Made by a program: the position numbers and the translations under genes | Shown: positions 18,640 to 25,842 of the stretch, piece by piece | How positions within the stretch are numbered: the stretch's first letter is position 1 | Layout: every line of letters begins with the position of its first letter | Origin: Wandonia haliotis | GTDB taxonomy: Bacteria; Bacteroidota; Bacteroidia; Flavobacteriales_D; Crocinitomicaceae | Direction: 5' to 3' | Assembly (NCBI RefSeq): GCF_039523435.1 | Contig: NZ_BAAAFH010000003.1 | Coordinates: 868,001-932,000, forward strand | DNA: 64,000 nt | Notes under the pieces: generated by a model | What the model saw: the letters and a program-made list of their open reading frames with translations, nothing else | Told to the model about the DNA's origin: nothing | Databases searched by the model: none

Positions 18640-19599
18640 TCAATCCTGTGTTATCATCTTTCTGGTATACTTAGCCCAAACAAAACCAACTGAAAATACA
18701 ATTCCAAAAAGTAATCCAAGAAAAACAATCATTAGGTTTTTTGTGAGATCCTTTTTTTGTTCGGAGAATCCTCTTACGAGTTGAATCTTATCATTAAAAA
18801 GATCAAAGGGTACAATATTAGTTTGTTTATTTAGCAATTTATTGAGATCAAACTCTTCAGACATCTGAGAGAGCTCTTTTACTTCTTTCAGGAGCAAAAG
18901 TTTCTTTTGATAGTTGGTTTGCATTTCTATTTTATCGGAAAGTATAAGGGATTCAAGGCTGATTCCCTCTAGGTCAACTTCTTTTGATTGCAAATAAGTA
19001 CCTGAAATTTTTGTCCCCGAAGGAACAACGGAGTAAGCACTGTCTAAGGCATTTAGTCTGGCTTCAAGAATTTGATTTTCTTTATCAATATTTTTGATTT
19101 CAATTTGTTTTTTGTTAATAAGACTTTCCAGCATGTTTTCGGTGAAGATGCAATTAAGAAAATAGATGAAACTTTTGAATTGGAAATTAAGTATTTTATC
19201 TATTTCGGAATCTTCAACTGTACTTTTTGTGTAAAGTTGAATTGTAGACTTATCTGATCCTTGTTTTTTGTATTTAATGCCTTTCAGAGCCTGTTTGGTA
19301 GCATTGTCAAACTTTAATTCGCTTTGCACAGCATCAACTAACATTTGATTATTCAGTTCTGAAAAATAATCCAGATAATTTTTTGAAGGTAGTTTAATAA
19401 GACCATATTCGGTTTCTACTTCATCGTCAGAACTTATTAGAACTTGGGCTTCAGAAAAATAACTGACTTTGACAATATAGAATGAATAAAGGGAACTTAT
19501 AAGGAGACTGGTTGTTAGAATAAGTAGTACTACTTTCCACTTTTTTACAGTTGTTTTAAGTAGATCAACAAAAAACATCTCTTCTTTATTTTGGGACAT
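18640..19599 (-). CDS. Wzz-type polysaccharide chain-length determinant protein
   Basis: A 319-residue protein with the Wzz layout: a short cytoplasmic N-terminus, a first membrane helix near residues 22-44 (VVLLILTTSLLISSLYSF), a long helical periplasmic domain with coiled-coil character and a second membrane helix near the end (IVFLGLLFGIVFSVGFVWA). There is no C-terminal tyrosine kinase domain. The ATG at 19599 is used; it lies 19 bp after a TAAATTTG promoter box, whereas the longer frame extends 26 codons through that box. Family role: setting modal length of the O-antigen or capsule. It is first in the - strand operon that runs to the O-antigen ligase gene. Confidence 0.85.
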   Translation of the reverse strand: MSQNKEEMFFVDLLKTTVKKWKVVLLILTTSLLISSLYSFYIVKVSYFSEAQVLISSDDEVETEYGLIKLPSKNYLDYFSELNNQMLVDAVQSELKFDNATKQALKGIKYKKQGSDKSTIQLYTKSTVEDSEIDKILNFQFKSFIYFLNCIFTENMLESLINKKQIEIKNIDKENQILEARLNALDSAYSVVPSGTKISGTYLQSKEVDLEGISLESLILSDKIEMQTNYQKKLLLLKEVKELSQMSEEFDLNKLLNKQTNIVPFDLFNDKIQLVRGFSEQKKDLTKNLMIVFLGLLFGIVFSVGFVWAKYTRKMITQD

Positions 19600-19617
19600 G
19601 TTGCTAGATTTTATCTG

Positions 19618-19625
19618 CAAATTTA
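19618..19625 (-). promoter_or_regulatory. -7 promoter box of the polysaccharide assembly operon
   Basis: TAAATTTG (read 19625 to 19618) matches TAnnTTTG, 18 bp before the Wzz start. Since the next six genes overlap or nearly touch, this is the likely promoter of the whole run down to 11857. No clear -33 TTTG is visible. Confidence 0.5.
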
Positions 19626-19796
19626 ATATTTTGATCACATAGTTTTTTATTTTCGAGTTTGGATACGTTATATTCATGCTTACGTAGTGTTTTGGGTTTT
19701 GCTTCCTGGGTTAAGAGACGTAAGAGAGTTGCAAAGGGTTGAAATATTGTAAACAACTTTATTTTTGTCGGAAAATAGTTTGTTTTTATTATCGGT

Positions 19797-19804
19797 TACC
19801 TTTG
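19797..19804 (+). promoter_or_regulatory. -7 promoter box of the + strand flippase
   Basis: TACCTTTG fits the -7 consensus, 22 bp upstream of the ATG at 19827. A TTTG occurs at 19779-19782 but the spacing (14 bp) is shorter than the usual 19-21, so the -33 assignment is doubtful. Confidence 0.45.
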
Positions 19805-19826
19805 TTATTGATCAATTCACTTAATT

Positions 19827-21113
19827 ATGTTGGGATATTTGAAACGCTTGTTTAAGGAAGAGTTCGCAAAAAATGTTTTGTACTTAGTATCCGGAACGGC
19901 GATAGGTCAGTTGATAAGTATTTTAGCATACCCTTTAATAACAAGGTTATATGATCCCGAAGCTTTTGGCTTGTATGTGATATTTAACTCGTTAATTGGC
20001 TTTTTCTCTGTTGTTGGCGCTTTAAAATATGAGTATGCTATTCCAATTGCAGAAAACACTTCTAAAGCTCTTAACCTACTAGTTGTATCATTATTTATTT
20101 TAGTCGGACTTAACCTGATACTTTTAATAGCGCTTCATTTTTTTGGTGATACAATCTTAGGTTGGTTTGATGCTACTGAGTTAGGTGGTCATAAGTATTT
20201 TATTGTTTTAGGCGTGTTATTTACGAGCTTATATTCAATTCTTAATCAGTGGGTTTTTAGAACAAAATCATTTAAGAAATTATCGGTCACGAGAGTATAT
20301 AGAGGACTAAGTTTGAATATTAGTCAGATCGTTTTTGGTTATTTGAACTTACAAAGTTTGGGATTGATACTAGGTAAGTTGATAGGAGAGTTTTCAGGGA
20401 ATTCCCTTTTAACCAAAGAGCTTTTTAGTAAAGGAAGAAAGAGTATATCGGAGGGGGTTAAGTATTCTGAAATGAAAAAATTAATGCGGAGATATAGAAA
20501 ATTTCCTATTTTTTCTGTTCCGACTCAAGTGTTAAATAAACTAGGCTTAGAATTACCTGTTTTTTTTATAGCCTCAATGTTTGGAAGTGATGTAGTTGGG
20601 TTATACGGATTGGCTCATACAATTGTAAGTCTTCCTATGTTTTTAATCGGAAGCGCGGTAGGAGATGTCTATTACGCTGACGCTGCGAGCTTGGGAAAAA
20701 CAAATCCGGAAGAGTTGAAAAGAAAGTCTGCAAAGATTTTGAAGCGTATGATTCTAATAGGACTAATTCCTTTGGTTATTTTAGTTTTATTCGGACCTGT
20801 ATTGTTCCAGTGGGTGTTTGGAAAAGAATGGTTTGAGTCAGGTTCGTATGCTCGGATTTTGGCCGTTTTAGTTTTTTTTAGATTTGTTTTTAGTCCTCTG
20901 GTTCGTGTTTTTGATGTTCTAGAAAAGCAACATATCGCTTTGTGGTTAGATATTATGAGAGTTATTCTTGTGGTATCTACGTTTTTGTTGGTAGATTTTC
21001 TGAATTTATCTTCATATACGGCGATTACTATTTATGTGGTAAATATGTCATTTGTATATTTGGTGACATTCATTGCTGCAAACAAAGTAGTTTCGAATCA
21101 ATTCAGACATTAA
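19827..21113 (+). CDS. Wzx-type oligosaccharide flippase (MOP superfamily)
   Basis: A 428-residue protein with about 12 predicted membrane helices. The N-terminus (NVLYLVSGTAIGQLISILAY followed by PLITRLYDPEAFGLY) is the classic Wzx/polysaccharide-synthesis signature. It flips undecaprenyl-linked repeat units to the periplasmic side. It is the only + strand gene in this part of the locus, divergent from Wzz, and its stop codon directly abuts the stop codon of another flippase on the opposite strand. The coding sequence is AT-rich. With two flippases in one locus, either two glycans are made or one gene was acquired separately. Confidence 0.88.
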   Translation: MLGYLKRLFKEEFAKNVLYLVSGTAIGQLISILAYPLITRLYDPEAFGLYVIFNSLIGFFSVVGALKYEYAIPIAENTSKALNLLVVSLFILVGLNLILLIALHFFGDTILGWFDATELGGHKYFIVLGVLFTSLYSILNQWVFRTKSFKKLSVTRVYRGLSLNISQIVFGYLNLQSLGLILGKLIGEFSGNSLLTKELFSKGRKSISEGVKYSEMKKLMRRYRKFPIFSVPTQVLNKLGLELPVFFIASMFGSDVVGLYGLAHTIVSLPMFLIGSAVGDVYYADAASLGKTNPEELKRKSAKILKRMILIGLIPLVILVLFGPVLFQWVFGKEWFESGSYARILAVLVFFRFVFSPLVRVFDVLEKQHIALWLDIMRVILVVSTFLLVDFLNLSSYTAITIYVVNMSFVYLVTFIAANKVVSNQFRH

Positions 21114-22391
21114 TTAAGTAGTAAGGGGGGCTTTAAAGATTCGTGCATAATGGAGAATAAAAAAAATGGTGATAATAAGAATAATGCCTTGACTAATTGA
21201 TGCGAACCATAGTATCGTTTCGAAATTCTGAGGAGAATTGCCTAGTGTCATAGGTAAGATTCCAAAGCTTACAAGTTGTAGTGAAGTAGTAATTAATCCC
21301 AAAATAAAAAATTCCTTTTGTCTGTTTAATATTATAGGTATTGAGGAAACAGTCGATGCAATAAAATTTGTCATTAACCAGAAAGACATGATTTCAGAAT
21401 AGTAACCGGAAGTAAGCCAGTTGTCTCCGAAAACGAATCCGAAAAGAGGTTCGCCGAAGAAGTAAATGACGGAGAAGGCTGGTATAGATACGGCAAGCAA
21501 AAGCAAAGTTGTTCTTCGTAGCAATTGGTAGATAGATTCTCCACGGTTGACCATTTCGGAACAACGGTTGAAAAAGACCTGACCAATGGACGTGCCGATT
21601 ACCATTATGGGTAGTCGAAGGATCGTGTAAGAGTGACTGTATGAACCGAAGATGTCTTTACTGAAAAAATAAATGATTAGTGTAGCAACGAGCAGATCCC
21701 TTCCCAGATCAATTAATACGTGAGGCAGGCTCACCATAGGAAATTGGCGATATTCGCTTACAAGCGCAAACGTCTTTTTTCTAGAGCGTGATATACGATG
21801 TGTTTTATCAATACTAAAATATTCTTTCATGAAGGTCAGACTGGAAGCGATGTAACCGATCAGTGTACCCAGTAAAAGTCCCCATGAACCCCAACTGAAA
21901 AGCCCGAAAACCCATCTAAGTCCATTGGATGTGAGTGAGTTAATGACACGTGAGTTGGAGATTTTTCTGAATTGTTTTTTGCGAATTGCCCAGTTGGTAC
22001 CGAGATTAATAAAAACAAGAAAGAAGGAACTGATTAATGTGATAGAAATAAACAGTACTTCATTCAGATCAAATGACTTTGTAATAAGGTAAATAAGACT
22101 AACTAATACAGAGCCTGCGAGTGTATAGAGGGCAATTCGTAGTGAAAGCCGGTACAAAAGATAAGAATGAGAGTCACTTTTGGGGAGAGGTAGCGACAGC
22201 TCATACCTCGCGGAAGCTAACGCTGAAAGAAAACTGATAGCGCGCATATAGACGCCTAAATCACCCATTTGTTCAGGAGTATAAATCCGTGTGAGTATAG
22301 GGGATATAAGGTAGCCTATGGCCTGAGCCATAACCGTACCAGTCATGAGAATCATGACAGATTTCAGGAAATCATTTTTTGCAAGCTTCAC
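21114..22391 (-). CDS. Second Wzx-type oligosaccharide flippase
   Basis: A 425-residue MOP-superfamily protein with about 12 hydrophobic helices. It has the family N-terminus (TGTVMAQAIGYLISPILTRI then YTPEQMGDLGVY) and the mid-protein pattern EYRQFPMVSLPHVLIDLG, which corresponds to YRKFPIFSVPTQVLNKLG in the other flippase. It starts with GTG overlapping the epimerase stop (GTGA). The two flippases are clearly homologous but diverged, so they are paralogues or xenologues rather than a fresh duplication. No terminator separates the convergent pair. Confidence 0.88.
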   Translation of the reverse strand: MKLAKNDFLKSVMILMTGTVMAQAIGYLISPILTRIYTPEQMGDLGVYMRAISFLSALASARYELSLPLPKSDSHSYLLYRLSLRIALYTLAGSVLVSLIYLITKSFDLNEVLFISITLISSFFLVFINLGTNWAIRKKQFRKISNSRVINSLTSNGLRWVFGLFSWGSWGLLLGTLIGYIASSLTFMKEYFSIDKTHRISRSRKKTFALVSEYRQFPMVSLPHVLIDLGRDLLVATLIIYFFSKDIFGSYSHSYTILRLPIMVIGTSIGQVFFNRCSEMVNRGESIYQLLRRTTLLLLAVSIPAFSVIYFFGEPLFGFVFGDNWLTSGYYSEIMSFWLMTNFIASTVSSIPIILNRQKEFFILGLITTSLQLVSFGILPMTLGNSPQNFETILWFASISQGIILIITIFFILHYARIFKAPLTT

Positions 22392-23377
22392 GAATGAAAG
22401 ATTGATTTCAGATACTTTGCCATTCCATCATGGAATAGAATCGGATCACTGTAACCAATTAATTCGGTGGTAGTACTAATAGCAGCTAAAGAATCTCTGA
22501 TGTCTCCCGGACGTGGCGGACCATTGGTTATCTTTGTTTCGGGGTGGTATTTCCCCATTTCCTGAAGAGCTTCTTTGATAGATGCAATGACTTTATTCAG
22601 TGAGAAATAATCTCCACAGGCGACATTGACCACCTTCCCGAATGCTTCAGTATTAGTTGTAGAAAGCCCCAGAAGATTGGCACGAACAGCGTTGTCAACA
22701 TAGGTGAAATCCCGTGTCTGCTCTCCGTCGCCATGAATTGTTATTTCTCCTCCGCTGAGCATGGCGTCAATAAACTTGGGTATCGCAGCTGCATATACCC
22801 CTTTCGGGTCTTGTTTAGGACCAAAGACATTGAAATAACGCAGTCCTATTGTTTCTGTTTGATGCAATCTGTTATAAACACCTGCATATTCTTCATTAAG
22901 ATGTTTTGTAACAGCGTAAGGGCTTAATAACTTGCCTTCGGATCCGATCGTCTTGGGTGAAATTTTGCTGTCTCCATATACGGAAGAAGAACTGGCGTAT
23001 ACAAAACGTTTTATGTTCTTTTCTCTTACAGCTTCAAGCAAAGTAAGAAAACCTGTAGCATTCACATCATGAGTTGTCAGGGGTAGAGCAATAGAACGGG
23101 GAACAGAACCTAGCGCAGCCTGATGAGAAACAAGGTCGATCCTATCCAATGCAGCCAGACAATCATCATATTTGCGGATGTCTCCACGAAAGAAGTCAAA
23201 TCGGGGATGATTCTCAAATTCTGCGATGTTCTGCATCCGACCTGTTTCCAAATTGTCAAAAACCCGGACGGATGCCCCTAGTTCAAGGAGTTTTCCGGTA
23301 AGGTTTGACCCGATAAAGCCGGCTCCTCCGGTTACAAGTACATGTTTATCTTTGAAAAAATCTGCTAATTGATCCAT
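22388..23377 (-). CDS. NAD-dependent nucleotide-sugar epimerase, WbpP/UDP-GlcNAc 4-epimerase type
   Basis: A 329-residue extended SDR enzyme. The Rossmann motif is VTGGAGFIGSNL (about residues 12-23), followed by DNLETGRMQN, ASSSSVYGD and the catalytic YAVTK. FNVFGPKQDPKGVYAAAIP is typical of WbpP-like UDP-N-acetylhexosamine C4 epimerases. Probable reaction: interconversion of UDP-GlcNAc and UDP-GalNAc (or their uronic acids) for the glycan made by this locus. The ATG at 23377 is used; the longer frame starts at a GTG inside the terminator hairpin of the ribonuclease Y gene. It overlaps the flippase by 4 bp. Confidence 0.9.
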   Translation of the reverse strand: MDQLADFFKDKHVLVTGGAGFIGSNLTGKLLELGASVRVFDNLETGRMQNIAEFENHPRFDFFRGDIRKYDDCLAALDRIDLVSHQAALGSVPRSIALPLTTHDVNATGFLTLLEAVREKNIKRFVYASSSSVYGDSKISPKTIGSEGKLLSPYAVTKHLNEEYAGVYNRLHQTETIGLRYFNVFGPKQDPKGVYAAAIPKFIDAMLSGGEITIHGDGEQTRDFTYVDNAVRANLLGLSTTNTEAFGKVVNVACGDYFSLNKVIASIKEALQEMGKYHPETKITNGPPRPGDIRDSLAAISTTTELIGYSDPILFHDGMAKYLKSIFHS

Positions 23378-23473
23378 CCCTGTTTTTTTGCGATGGAAAG
23401 TTACAAGTTGTTGAGAACAAATACAAGGTTGTGACGTGGAATTGATGGTGAACAGATGAAATGGAGTAAAAAT

Positions 23474-23503
23474 AAAAAGAGGCACAATATATGCGCCTCT
23501 TTC
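23474..23503 (-). terminator. Terminator of the ribonuclease Y gene
   Basis: On the - strand, a 9-bp stem (agaggcgca / tgtgcctct, one G-T pair) is followed by TTTTTA. It lies 23 bp after the stop of the ribonuclease Y gene and excludes the upstream GTG of the epimerase frame as a start. Confidence 0.85.
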
Positions 23504-23525
23504 GTCAATATGGATATCCGATTAC

Positions 23526-25055
23526 TTATTTTGCATACGTAACGGAACGTTTTTCCCGTATCAGGGTTACTTTTACCTGTCCGGGATAAGTCATTTCTTC
23601 CTGGATTTGTTGTGAGATGGCAAAAGATAACTCATCAGCACGTTGATCGGATACTTTCTCACTTTCAACAAGTACACGAAGTTCCCGTCCTGCCTGAATA
23701 GCATAAGCTTTGGATACTCCTTCGTATGAAAGTGCCAGGTTTTCCAGATCTTTAATTCGTTTGATGTACGATTCAACCATTTCTCGTCTGGCTCCCGGAC
23801 GTGCTCCTGAAATAGCGTCACAAACCTGTACAATAGGAGCGATAAGTGTTGTCATTTCAATTTCGTCGTGGTGTGCTCCGATGGCGTTACATACATCGGC
23901 TTTTTCGCCGTATTTTTCTGCCCACTTCATACCCAGGATCGCGTGTGGTAATTCTGGCTCTTCATCCGGCACTTTTCCAATATCGTGTAGCAGTCCGGCA
24001 CGTTTTGCAAGTTTTACGTTCAATCCTAACTCAGAGGCCATGATTGCACAAAGGTTTGCTACCTCACGGGAGTGTTGAAGCAGGTTTTGCCCGTATGAAG
24101 ATCTGTACTTCATACGTCCTACAGCTCTTGTTAGCTCAGGATGAAGACCGTGAATACCCAGGTCTATACAAGTTCTTCTTCCCGTTTCTGTAATCTCTTC
24201 TTCCAGCGATTTTCTGGTTTTTGCAACCACTTCTTCAATTCTTGCCGGGTGAATACGTCCGTCAGAAACAAGTTGGTGAAGTGCAAGCCGGGCAATTTCT
24301 CTTCTTACCGGATCAAAACAAGAAAGGATAATCGCTTCCGGGGTGTCGTCTACAATAATTTCTACACCTGTAGCCGCTTCAAGAGCACGAATGTTTCTTC
24401 CTTCCCGACCGATAATTCTTCCTTTCACTTCGTCACTGTCAATGTTGAAGACAGAAACTGAATTTTCGATTGCCTGTTCGGTAGCAACGCGTTGGATTGA
24501 TTGGATAACAATTTTCTTTGCTTCTCTTGTAGCATTGAGTTTTGCTTCATCCGTTATGTCCTTGATGTATTGCATTGCATTTGTACGAGCTTCATCTTTT
24601 AATGCTTCCATCAAAAGATTCTTCGCTTCTTCAGGAGTCATGTTCGACACTTTGGAAAGTTCCGAAACACGTTTACTCTGAATTTTTTCCAGCTCAGACT
24701 TTTTTACATTAATCACCTCAAGTTGCTCTTCCAGATCTGATTTAAGGTTCTGTACTTCTTTTTCTTTGCGGGTTGCATTCTCAATTTTTTGAGACAGAGA
24801 CTGCTCTTTAGCACGTGCTTTGTCTTCTAAAGACTGGAACTTACGTTCTCTTTCTTTCATTGATTTCTCATGCTCTTCTTTCAATTGCAGAAACTTTTCT
24901 TTGGCTTGAAGTATCTTGTCTTTCTTCAAAGTTTCCCCTTGTTTTTCTGCTTCTTCAAGGATTTGTTTTCTCTTCTTTTTAAGGAGTGTGTTGAGCAGAA
25001 GTACGGTTACCGCACCACCGACTACTATACCGATTATTATTCCTATTGGATCCAT
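23526..25055 (-). CDS. rny: Ribonuclease Y
   Basis: A 509-residue membrane-anchored endoribonuclease that initiates mRNA decay. Domain order: one N-terminal membrane helix (IIIGIVVGGAVTVLLLN), a long charged coiled coil (about residues 25-150), a KH RNA-binding domain (KGRIIGREGRNIRALE), then an HD phosphohydrolase domain with HSREVANL and the metal-binding LLHDIGK. The length matches the family. It lies downstream of zapA, separated by a hairpin with a U tract that also contains a -7 promoter-like box, so its expression may be partly uncoupled from zapA. Confidence 0.97.
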   Translation of the reverse strand: MDPIGIIIGIVVGGAVTVLLLNTLLKKKRKQILEEAEKQGETLKKDKILQAKEKFLQLKEEHEKSMKERERKFQSLEDKARAKEQSLSQKIENATRKEKEVQNLKSDLEEQLEVINVKKSELEKIQSKRVSELSKVSNMTPEEAKNLLMEALKDEARTNAMQYIKDITDEAKLNATREAKKIVIQSIQRVATEQAIENSVSVFNIDSDEVKGRIIGREGRNIRALEAATGVEIIVDDTPEAIILSCFDPVRREIARLALHQLVSDGRIHPARIEEVVAKTRKSLEEEITETGRRTCIDLGIHGLHPELTRAVGRMKYRSSYGQNLLQHSREVANLCAIMASELGLNVKLAKRAGLLHDIGKVPDEEPELPHAILGMKWAEKYGEKADVCNAIGAHHDEIEMTTLIAPIVQVCDAISGARPGARREMVESYIKRIKDLENLALSYEGVSKAYAIQAGRELRVLVESEKVSDQRADELSFAISQQIQEEMTYPGQVKVTLIREKRSVTYAK

Positions 25056-25073
25056 TTGTTTGTACTATATGTT

Positions 25074-25119
25074 AAAAAAACACCAATGCCTGCACTTCAA
25101 AAGTACACGAACATTGGTG
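25074..25119 (-). terminator. Hairpin with U tract between zapA and rny; overlaps a -7 promoter box
   Basis: On the - strand an exact 8-bp inverted repeat, CACCAATG (25119-25112) and CATTGGTG (25088-25081), is followed by seven Ts (25080-25074). The 23-base interior can pair further (GTACTT with AAGTGC, one wobble). TACTTTTG, a match to the -7 consensus, lies in that interior (25105-25098). The structure ends 19 bp before the rny start. It looks like a terminator for zapA transcripts and a promoter for rny in the same DNA, or an attenuator. Confidence 0.6.
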
Positions 25120-25133
25120 GGTAAAAATTTTGC

Positions 25134-25415
25134 CTATTTATTCAATTCTTCCAAAAGCTCCCGTAATGCATTTGTCTGTGCAGAAAGGTCTATTTTGGGG
25201 TTGGATGTATTTCCTGTTGCCGGTTTGGCAGCAATTTGTAATGCAGCCATAGCCAATAGGTCCTGAACATCTTTTACAGCATAATTGTCCTGAAGGTGCT
25301 TTATCCGACGGTTTATATCTTCGGCAGCAGATTCAACGTTTTCCTTTTCGGTTTCATCAACCATCAAGGGGTAGGTTCTGCCAGCTACAATCACTTTTAT
25401 GGACAATTTTGCCAT
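25134..25415 (-). CDS. zapA: Cell division protein ZapA
   Basis: A 93-residue ZapA-family protein that binds FtsZ and bundles protofilaments at the septum. The N-terminal domain shows KLSIKVIVAGRTYPLMVDE followed by EDINRRIKHL, and then the helix DVQDLLAMAALQIAAK typical of the dimerisation part. It is 2 bp downstream of a small coiled-coil gene and upstream of rny. Confidence 0.88.
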   Translation of the reverse strand: MAKLSIKVIVAGRTYPLMVDETEKENVESAAEDINRRIKHLQDNYAVKDVQDLLAMAALQIAAKPATGNTSNPKIDLSAQTNALRELLEELNK

Positions 25416-25417
25416 CT

Positions 25418-25699
25418 TTATTGTTTAAGATGATGAATACATTCATCAATTTCCCTCACCAGTTCGTCAATGCGATTATTGAAAATAGTATCAGTAGATT
25501 CACTAATCACATTATCTGATAACTGAGTTAGTTGTTGTTTCAGTTCGTTTACCTGTTCTTCCAACTCAGCTTTCTCAGAAAGAAGCAAATTAACTTTAGT
25601 CTGAAGAGTTTCTATTTGAATCGCTTTTTCCTCCACTTCGGATTTTAAGCTTTTCGACTTTTCAGCTACTTGTTGAATTAAACCGTTTAATTCGTTCAT
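25418..25699 (-). CDS. Small coiled-coil protein next to ZapA, function unknown
   Basis: A 93-residue, almost entirely helical protein with heptad-like spacing of Leu/Ile/Val (KSEVEEKAIQIETLQTKVNL, SEKAELEEQVNELKQQLTQ). There is no signal peptide or membrane segment. It precedes zapA by 2 bp, so the two are certainly co-translated. Small coiled-coil partners of ZapA exist in other bacteria (ZapB), and this could be a functional counterpart, but that is inference from position and shape only. Confidence 0.75.
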   Translation of the reverse strand: MNELNGLIQQVAEKSKSLKSEVEEKAIQIETLQTKVNLLLSEKAELEEQVNELKQQLTQLSDNVISESTDTIFNNRIDELVREIDECIHHLKQ

Positions 25700-25830
25700 T
25701 TTGTTAATTGCCTTTGCACAAAAGTAACACAGCGGAGACGAATTTCAAATTTTTTTAATCGGAATTTTCAGTACAAAATTGTGCAGGTAGAAGAGAGAGG
25801 GAGAATGCTCCTGAATTTCTTTTTCGTTCC

Positions 25831-25838
25831 TATCTTTG
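25831..25838 (+). promoter_or_regulatory. -7 promoter box very close to the M23 peptidase start
   Basis: TATCTTTG fits TAnnTTTG and ends only 4 bp before the ATG at 25843. If used, transcription would begin at or next to the start codon, giving a leaderless message. No -33 TTTG at the right spacing is visible. Confidence 0.4.
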
Positions 25839-25842
25839 TAAA

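Noticed and set aside
7744..23377. Genomic island bounded by mobile elements
   Set aside because: No transposase, integrase, tRNA gene or flanking direct repeat was found, although the locus is AT-rich in parts.
23378..23485. N-terminal extension of the epimerase from GTG 23485
   Set aside because: It would start inside the ribonuclease Y terminator hairpin and adds 36 residues without family similarity before the Rossmann fold.
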